A stretch of DNA of 64,000 nt from Macquaria australasica (lineage: Eukaryota; Chordata; Actinopteri; Centrarchiformes; Percichthyidae), in contig SEMN01000615.1 in the NCBI GenBank assembly GCA_005408345.1, forward strand, positions 1 through 64,000. The letters are read 5' to 3'. The notes beneath the pieces were generated by a model. It saw only the letters and a list, made by a program, of their open reading frames with translations. It did not search any database and was not told the origin of the DNA. The stretch's first letter is position 1, and every line of letters begins with the position of its first letter. Both the position numbers and the translations under genes were made by a program. Of the stretch, positions 56,990 to 64,000 are shown in pieces.

Positions 56990-57720
56990 AAAGAGCAGAA
57001 CTTGCAGAATGGAGCCCTGCATGTGATTAGGTTTAGGCAACATCATCACTGTGGTTAAGGAAAAAAAAAACATGTCATGCCTTGTGCTTCAAGTCATTGC
57101 CACTTTTTCAGAATTTAACCAAGACCGTGATCTTCCCCTAACCTTAACCAAGTGCTGTGAGTTCCGAAACAGAACCAGAAAAAACATTAACATGCTTGCT
57201 AGTTGCTACAAGCACATATTGTAAGAAAACAAAAGAAATGTGTCAGTGAACACTTTGCAGATACATTCAGCATCAACATTTTGGGACGTGCCAGATACGT
57301 TTATTAAAACGTTCCCTCATTATGTTGATAAAAAGTGTTATCCAGGCGGTATTACCTTGCTGGCAAACTGTATTTGCTGTTGCAAGTTATTAGCATATGA
57401 AGCTAATTTCTAGCAGACAGGGTTGGATGTGGATGTTTCTGCACGCAAGAATCCTTCCGAACTGTAAATCCAAAGAACACTGATACTGGACGATTCTGAA
57501 AAACCCTGGATTACATTTAATGCCAACATTTCTACAACGTGTACACTGTTTTACAGTGTGGCGGCTGTGGTGTGGTTAAGACCAGAGTTAGAGAAAGATC
57601 AAGGTTACAGTTAGAAACAAAAGACCTCCACACCCTCGCTGTCCACCTCGTCCTAGCAGTAGTGTCCTAGCACACTACTTCCTGATGTAAATTGTAACGT
57701 GTTGAATTATCCAATATGAG
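56990..57720 (+). repeat. Interspersed repeat fragments (GGTTTAGGCAAC type)
   Basis: Two adjacent diverged pieces: ATTAGGTTTAGGCAACATCA with CACTGTGGTTAAGGAAAA, CTTCCCCTAACCTTAACCAA (about 57028-57150), and TGTGGTTAAGACCAGAGTTA with GAGAAAGATCAAGGTTACAG (about 57572-57616). Same broad family as intron copies A/B; boundaries approximate. Confidence 0.5.
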
Positions 57721-58215
57721 TTTCACCTCAGTCAAAATCACTATTTTTGTACTGCGAAGCAAGTCTGTGTTGAAGTTCTTCTCTTCATATGTAAGTTGAC
57801 TTTCACCGTCACCTGCCAGACCACCACGGATCCTCAGAGATGACACATGACGTTATGCATCATCAGCTGGCTTCCACATTAGGTGTTGCTCCCAGAGGTC
57901 CACACCAGAGCTTCATTCACGTCACATGGGCGTTGCTGTAATTGCCAGTTTTGGACTTATAAATAAAATGTAAATGCGTCGCTATGACGCCTTGAAAACT
58001 GGGTCTTTTTCTGAAAGCTTTGCATTTAAAACTACAGAAATTCCTGGAAATGTAGTCTGTTATTAGGAAATTAAACCCATATTTAATAGAAATAGCTCTA
58101 TATTGACGACAAACTCAACAACAGCTCTCACACAAAAACAGACAGAATCCATGCAACAAAGCTCAGGTTTGGATAAAACTGTCCAATGGGTGTGAAAACG
58201 CCCTAAACGTGTAGG
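57721..58215. other. Intergenic stretch without a recognisable gene
   Basis: Nothing supportable seen. Confidence 0.5.
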
Positions 58216-58350
58216 TCAGCGGTCTTCCGTCCTGGCCGTGCGGGCTGTAGAGCCCTGCTGCTTTTCATTCGAACCCTCTAATTAGAGACTGATTCACACC
58301 AGGGCCAGCAGGTGAATGCAATTAACTGCAATTACCTGGTCAGACAGAAA
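58216..58350 (+). mobile_element. Short interspersed element fragment
   Basis: GTCTTCCGTCCTGGCCGTGC, TCTAATTAGAGACTGATTCA and CACCAGGGCCAGCAGGTGAA then AACTGCAATTACCTGGTC follow a common vertebrate non-autonomous repeat of the AGGTCTTCAACCCTGGTC type (recalled). Confidence 0.45.
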
Positions 58351-59324
58351 AACAGCAGCACCGAGGCTGCAGAGCTGCTGGTGTCTGTGGACGGAGTAAC
58401 AGTGATCGTGATAGCATGGTGTGTGTTTCTAATGTAGGAAAAAAAAGAAGTCAGTGGTGGTGCAGTGTGCCACCAAACAAAGCCACGGAGAAAAGGTATG
58501 CTGCTGGTGACAGAGGTGCAAACTGTGGCTGCACTGCATTGTGGTTAATTAACTTGTGTTTTTGGTGTAGAAATGGCAGATTTCTCCCCATGTGATTTTT
58601 GAATTGTTGGTAGAAAATGGCGGCTCCTGAAACAATCGGTTTGATTCTGAGGGAGTGATGCCACAATCAGCTACAGTTTCATGGTGTCTTTATTCCCAAA
58701 ACAATCACAGTAATGGCACAATCTCCCATTTTTAAATACAGAAATCGCACAGTCTGATAAGTTTAGGAGTAAACGGCAGTGGCTTGATGTCGGTGCTCCA
58801 CAGTTCATTTCAGCTGTGTTGCCACAAAAGGGGGGGGGTAAACAGCAATAAAACATACGTGATCCTTTCTAAATACTATAGATATGCTACAGATTTGGAG
58901 TAGTTGCTAATATGTGATCCACTCATGAGCAGTTTAACCAAAATAATTTTTCCTCCTTTAGGTTGTTTCATCTGAATCATTTTTAGAAGCCTGAAGAAAT
59001 ATTTGTGGAAAAAAAGTGTTGGTTTTTTTTTAGAAATATCTTTTTTTTTTTTTTTTTTTTTTTTCTTGCTTAACCCTTTTATCTTGGGACCTCACAGATT
59101 TGCAGATCATATTTCATATAACACTCAACCCTTGCCTTTAATGTAACACACATAAAAAAAACTTTTATTTTGTTGATTTCACTTGTGCAGCCATTTCCAT
59201 TGTTTTAACTCAAGTATAGCTGCTGTGATATCACACTTTTTATTTCTGAAGTAAAAGAAATAAACCAAGCACCTCAGATCTTCACAGTTTGTGTATTTTT
59301 GCTCTGTGGCTGTTATTCCTGATT
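58351..59324. other. Intergenic stretch with homopolymer runs
   Basis: G9 at about 58830-58838 and T24 at 59041-59064. No gene. Confidence 0.5.
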
Positions 59325-59705
59325 TTGGCCCATTATTTTAAATGAAGGGAAATCTTAATGCAGCAGCGTAACCTGAAATCTTAGACAATACTGTTTGTTT
59401 GTCCCTTTCCTGATTCAACATGACAATGCTGCTGTGCACAAAGCAGCTCCTTTAAATAAACCAGTCTGGAGTGGAAGAAGTTGACTGACATCCCATCCAA
59501 CACCTTTTTGGATGAACTGGAGCCATGTGGGCCTTTTTATCAGCCAACATCAGTGCTGGACCTCACTGATGCTCTTTGTGTCTGAATCCCTGCAGCAGGT
59601 TCAACATCTGGTGGAAACGGTGAAACCAGAAGAGTGGAGGCTGTTAGAGCTGTGTGTGTGTGTGAGCATCCACTTACTTTGGGCCATGCTGATGTGATGT
59701 CATGG
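59325..59705 (+). pseudogene. Tc1/mariner transposase remnant (C-terminal part)
   Basis: Parts of a Tc1-like DD34E transposase in broken frames: AAGGGAAATCTTAATGCAGC, then a CAACATGACAATGC block encoding QHDNAAVHKA with the second catalytic Asp, CATCCCATCCAACACCTTTT (the PNPIQHL-type block), GATGAACTGG with the catalytic Glu region, then ACATCAGTGCTGGACCTCAC and AGAAGAGTGGAGGCTGTTA. The end CATCCACTTACTTTGGGCCA is the decayed inner part of a terminal repeat. The N-terminal half is missing, stops and indels are present, and the copy is dead. Confidence 0.8.
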
Positions 59706-60250
59706 CTTTTAGTCACCTTAATTTAGAAACATACCGAAAAGTTAAATGGAACCATGAATGTAAATATATTTGCATATGTATTTTTTCCTAAATATTACAG
59801 TATCTGACACATAAAATCATTAATACACAAGCCATTTATCACCTTTTGTGGTTGAAATTACAATAGGCTACACACACACACTAGCAATAAAGGTAGAAGG
59901 TATTCCATGCATCTCATTTTTACATAACAATATGCACACGTTACACAACAATCAGTCTCCATAAATTACAGGAGGCACTTAACAGTGACAGTCAATTACA
60001 CTCTATTACTGCCTTTAAATTACCACTGATTGTGCATTTCCTGTCATTCAACAATTTCTCGTAGCTTTTTATTGTTTTTCTTTTTCTTTTTCTTTAATGC
60101 ATTTTACAAAACATGGCTTTTATTTTGAGAGAGGGAGAGAGAGCTCCAACATGTCTCGGTTTGACGATGTGGTTTTGCGAGGCCACTAAAGTGGATGTGT
60201 AGTAACACCAGGCATAATGCTAATCCTGCACTTCTCACATCTCCATAAAT
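59706..60250. promoter_or_regulatory. Candidate conserved non-coding block 14
   Basis: The part 59950-60250 is repeat-poor with CATAAATTA words at both ends (59963 and 60244 regions), GTCAATTACACTC, TTTAAATTACCACTG and TTTAATGCATTTTAC. Regulatory reading is inference. Confidence 0.3.
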
Positions 60251-60255
60251 TAATT

Positions 60256-60500
60256 TGTGTGTGTGTGTGTGTTTTTCCCGAACACATTTTGTGTGTGTAT
60301 CTGCATTTGCTGCCCTCCATGCTCTCCCTTTCTCTTCATGTTGTACTCGACACAGTGCCAACACACACACACACACACACACACACATTGCCAGTTGCCA
60401 AGGCAACCAGGAGCTAGCATGAAAGCTGTGAGGAGAGGTGGATCATGGCACCAGTCTGACAAGCAACTGTCACTGTGTGTGTGTGTGTGTGTGTGTGTTT
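60256..60500. repeat. Three GT/CA microsatellites around an X-box
   Basis: GT run at about 60257-60272, CA run at about 60362-60387 and GT run at about 60474-60499, with unique sequence between. Confidence 0.92.
60394..60407. promoter_or_regulatory. Perfect palindromic RFX X-box
   Basis: GTTGCCAAGGCAAC fits the RFX X-box (GTNRCC, 0-3 N, RGYAAC) in both half-sites. It lies 6 bp after a CA tract and inside a repeat-poor neighbourhood. No adjacent promoter is recognised, so an enhancer site is the natural reading; function is unproven. Confidence 0.55.
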
Positions 60501-60539
60501 ACGTGTGAAGGTGATGCAGTAATGTGTGTTTTTGTGCAT

Positions 60540-60960
60540 ATTCCTCTGTTGACCCATAATGAGACAGGGGAGGCGGGGGACGGCGACATTAACAGCCAGA
60601 AACAGTAAATAACAAAAGATGCCGTGTCCATTAAGCGTCATCTGCTTTCCAGTTACACTTCGCTGTTTAAATTGAATAATTAGATGTCGCTTTATGGCCG
60701 GAAAAACATTTTCACCCCTGCATGAGTTTACATATAGCCTACAGTGTAAAACTGAATGTGACAAAGGCTTTATTGTCACAGTTGTCACATTCACAAGTTT
60801 AGGCCACACGAGACGATTTCACTGCAGATTTGAAGACTCCAAATCAGTCGGAGCCCGAGTCGGTTTTTTATCAAAGATATTTGATTTGTTTGGTTTTGCT
60901 TGTTTGAATTCATGTGAAGCCGTACAAGTCTCGTAGAGAAATGAATTCTGACAGCAGTCC
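60540..60960. promoter_or_regulatory. Candidate conserved non-coding block 15
   Basis: CCATTAAGCGTCATCTGCTT, AATTGAATAATTAGATG and GCTTTATGGCCGG (caudal-type TTTATGG) occur in a repeat-free block directly after the X-box region. No coding domain. Confidence 0.36.
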
Positions 60961-61099
60961 TTCGAAAGGCCAAAGGGTGTTTGGCTCATGATACAATACA
61001 GAAACTACAACAAAATCAAAACCCTAGTAATCTGCTTGAGTTTTTTGTAAATAAACCTCATGTGAAATGTCACTCTGTCTACACATAACTGCTCAAAAA

Positions 61100-61240
61100 T
61101 CTTAATATTTAAACCTGGCTGTTTTTGCCTGTCGCTGCCTGCATTGACTGCTCCCAAAAGTGTGAGCGTTCATCAGGATCTTGAATGAGAGGCACAACGT
61201 AAAGCACTTTGGTATAAAAGCGCAATATAAACAGTCAATT
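61100..61240 (+). mobile_element. Possible LINE/SINE 3' tail
   Basis: AACGTAAAGCACTTTGGTAT and AAAAGCGCAATATAAACAG resemble the GCACTTTG...GCGCTATATAAAT ends of fish retroposons. The body is not identified. Confidence 0.35.
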
Positions 61241-61824
61241 TACCCAGTTACAAGTGATATGAAAGACATTTTGTGTTACCCTGTGACAGCCAACGTACTT
61301 TTGTTACCTATAATTAAACAATAGTAAAGTCTTTGTGTTAAAGTATTGATAGTGAGTTCTTCCACATGAATTCGGCAAAGTTATTTTGAATGACGAAATG
61401 TGTCGGCATGTAATTCCTCATCTCTAGCTTCTGTTTTCTCAGATAAACCAGTAGTCCTTTAGTAAGAGCAGGCTGCATCAGCCTGTGTTTCTATATGTTA
61501 GTTGTGAAATAGTGTAAAATCGAATGAACACCTGTAAGACAGGTGTGTAGAAGAGTAAAATCTATTTGACAAAGTGAACTTTATTTATTAAAAAGCAATC
61601 TGTTAGTTACAGTTTAAAACGGATTTTTGTTTCCTTTTTATTATTTTGGTGTTTTTCTTGTGTTTTATATTATTAAAATATTAAATTTAAACTAAGTTTA
61701 GAATAAAGTAGATTCCTCATTATTTCACCCTGACCTACGTATCCCTAAATATTAAGTAAAAAACCACAGAGCTCTGGTTTTAGTGAAGGATCATTTGCTC
61801 AGCTCACAAACAGTTTTAATTTTT
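61241..61824. other. AT-rich intergenic stretch
   Basis: Nothing supportable seen. Confidence 0.5.
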
Positions 61825-62130
61825 AAAAGGCTCAGTAATTTCATAAAGCAGCTGCTCACTGTAGTTTTTAGCAAACGTTTCTCAAACTGGAGGAAATAGT
61901 ACAGTTGTTGGGGACTATTTTCAGTGGCGGATGAATCCACATTTGGTGCTCTAGTGAGTATTTGGGGCAGCAGGACGGTGTGTGTGAGTGAGTCCAAATA
62001 AACTCCAGTGTGTGTGTTCATGGTGATGAAGGAACAACAGTGAGGCTCACTGATGTGTTTTTAATAGTTTTTATGGCTCAGAGGAAGAAGATACATCAGG
62101 TTCTGGATACTCAAACAATACTGGAAAAAT
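61825..62130 (+). mobile_element. Partial copy of the 33-bp-TIR element family
   Basis: Near-identical in order to 4430-4700: GGCTCAGTAATTTCATAAAG, CTGGAGGAAATAGT, GGGGACTATTTTCAGTGG, TTTGGTGCTCTAGTGAGTAT, GGGGCAGCAGGACGGTGTGT, CTCACTGATGTGTTTTTAAT and GAGGAAGAAGATACATCAGG. Ends are not clear. Confidence 0.8.
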
Positions 62131-63470
62131 ATTGATTATTGCCAGACTTACCTATCCTTTAGAAAACACAGAGCAGTCAGACTAAAAAATGGCTGGTTTT
62201 CCATATTTGTGCAAACTTGACATTTTGTAGGCAGAATATTTTTAACAACCACCTGTTGTATTTTAAAACCACTGATTTACGGCATATTTGGCAGCAGGCA
62301 GTGTTGTGTTCTTGAACTGGGAAACTTGGAAACCTCCCAGTCATGGTTTGAACAGACGTCAGGCTCCAGTTCAGATATTTATGTCTGCACCGAGACGTCC
62401 CACAGATCTCGGGGTGTGTGGCCAGCAGGCTGAGGGGTCAGGGGTCGGCTTGTGGACATGTTGTGGTTTGTCTAGTCCGTTTGAGGGGCAACAAAAAGAT
62501 GCGGGGGGACAGATTTCTACCCCATTGACCTTCCATTGTGTGGAGTTTGGAGAAGTGACGAGGGGGTCAGCTGTGATGTTGTTTTATGGGGTGACGGCGG
62601 TGGTCTGTCCAACCTCTGACCTCTGCCTGGTCGCAAAAAAGAAAACAAACGTGCTCTTTTTTGTCAATGGGCTCTAAATCACGAGGGACAACTTGGTGGT
62701 GTTCCAGTTCATTAAATGGATTTGAACTCTTGCTCTGTGGTCAAGATTAGTCAGCACTGGTGTGACATCACACCCCTCCCAGACTGAAACAACAGGCCAG
62801 GAAAAATCAGTTATATCAGTGTGAACAAGGTCAACAAGGGGTTCTGACCCTGCTCACAAATCTGGGTTTAACCAGCCGGACTCTGCTTCCTTTTGGTTTG
62901 AAAGGTTACTTTTTGGTTACTATAGTAAACATAAAGTTATTATAATTCTAATATCGATACTGAGGGGGATTTCCAGCCCTCTCAGCCTGAAATTCTGCTT
63001 GTCTTGATCACAAAAATACTTTGTAATTTGTAATTGTAATTGTTCCATCAACTTTTCGCACAGGTCACACAGTGAAATTATAAAAGACTGTCTGCACCCA
63101 GTCAGCACTGATTTGATGTATGCAGGTGAAAAGACAACTAGACAACTTGGTGAAAACCAAGATAAACTTGGTTGAAAAGTGAAAGTTTTATAAACACATA
63201 TATATCTTGTTAGTTTAGCAGCATTTTATTGGCTGTATTTCAGCATGTAGTTCGGACATTTCAGCTCAGTCTCTTAGGAATTATGTTTAATTTTCAGCAG
63301 CAAATATGTTTGAAAGAAACATAATGTCATCTGGAACATATCAACATAATGAGGAAACGTTTTTAAATTAACATATCTGTAAAGCTGCAAAATATTTATA
63401 CTAAACGTTTCTGAAGAACTTTCAATGACAGCATGTTTCATTTGTTTTCCCTGTAATATTATTTTGTTAT
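62131..63470. other. Intergenic stretch without a recognisable gene
   Basis: The 129-codon frame at 62288-62677 has no domain, no signal peptide and no supporting codon pattern that I can see. Nothing else supportable. Confidence 0.45.
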
Positions 63471-63474
63471 ATAG

Positions 63475-63610
63475 GCACTCACAGCACTTGGTTAAGGTTC
63501 AGGAAGGAGACAGGACATTCCACCATCTTTCTCTAAGCTTAACCTAACCACACATAGGTGGCAGAACACAAATCCCAGTCTTTTTAAATGTTGTTTAAAC
63601 AACAGTTATA
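63475..63610 (+). repeat. Interspersed repeat trace (A/B family)
   Basis: ACTTGGTTAAGGTTCAGGAA and AGCTTAACCTAACCACACAT parallel the AACCTAACC-rich part of the family. Weak and short. Confidence 0.4.
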
Positions 63611-64000
63611 TGTAACCTAGACGTCGAAAATAAAGTATCACTTTTCAATCAAATGTATCTGGTTTTTACTGAGACGTCTGCACAACTTTTGACCTACAAA
63701 TCACCAAATCAGTGCTGACTGAGTGCCATCCACCACGTTGAGTTTACACAGCATCACCATTAAGCAGTGACGTGCAGAGAGCTACAGCTGCATCTCATTT
63801 GACGTAAGAGTGTCTTCTGATTGGGTCAAAGGTAGATTGAACCCGTGTTCGGCGTCATAGTGCTCGAGTGACTCCCTTTGTGTATTCTAGAAGTGAGTTT
63901 AGTGTTTTTAATGTATGTACCTATTGTTGAGTTAGAGTTTTGCACTGAGTTGTATGTATTTTAAAAGCCCATCAAGGGACGGGCATTGCAAAGCCATAGT
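63611..64000. other. Window end, no recognisable gene
   Basis: No exon or repeat recognised. Confidence 0.5.

Noticed and set aside
62288..62677. 129-codon open frame near the right end
   Set aside because: No family resemblance, no neighbouring exons or poly(A) pattern; length is within chance for 64 kb in six frames.
26440..64000. Search for a miR-9 hairpin in the desert right of rhbg
   Set aside because: Expected from human gene order (RHBG beside the MIR9-1 host gene). I read both strands for the TTTGGTTATCTAGC core and its star-strand form GCTAGATAACC and found neither; it may lie outside the window.

Overview
The window is vertebrate nuclear DNA, most likely from a spiny-rayed (percomorph-like) teleost. 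It has one split gene with GT-AG introns, many CA, TA and GA microsatellites, and interspersed repeats of kinds common in fish: L2/CR1-clade LINEs with an esterase ORF1, a tRNA-derived SINE, hAT-like and other short terminal-inverted-repeat elements, and a Tc1/mariner remnant. All identifications come from reading the sequence; no database search was run.

Layout. 1-3.6 kb: a decayed LINE on the minus strand, cut by the window edge. 3.8-7.2 kb: a SINE remnant and short DNA transposons, including one with 33-bp terminal inverted repeats (4258-4774). 7.87-25.65 kb: a complete ten-exon gene on the plus strand for an Rh-family ammonia/ammonium transporter, best read as rhbg (Rh family B glycoprotein, 458 aa). 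The ten exons join in frame. The twin channel histidines, the two gate phenylalanines and a first-loop N-glycosylation site are present. The introns (191 bp to 7.15 kb) carry many repeats, notably two copies of one repeat in opposite orientation on either side of exon 2, and an hAT-like element in intron 4 with a near-perfect 8-bp target duplication. Poly(A) signals follow the stop; the best supported is near 26.41 kb.

26.4-64 kb: no protein-coding gene that I can support. This is a gene desert in which repeats (a second L2-like LINE at 27.8-29.0 kb, four copies in total of the 4.3-kb element family, a diverged tandem array at 40.3-41.1 kb, a 740-bp GA/TA array at 44.35-45.09 kb, a Tc1 remnant at 59.3-59.7 kb) alternate with repeat-poor blocks carrying TAAT-type homeodomain cores, E-box and forkhead-like words and one perfect RFX X-box. 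These blocks look like conserved non-coding elements, but that is inference without alignment. In human 1q22 the neighbours of RHBG, as I recall, are the MIR9-1 host gene and MEF2D, so a regulatory desert beside rhbg would be expected. I looked for the mature miR-9 hairpin and did not find it here.

How it works together: only rhbg is a recognisable host gene. Its product would move ammonia across epithelial membranes (in fish classically the basolateral side of gill cells). The rest of the window is transposon-derived sequence or possible regulatory DNA acting on rhbg or on genes beyond the right edge.
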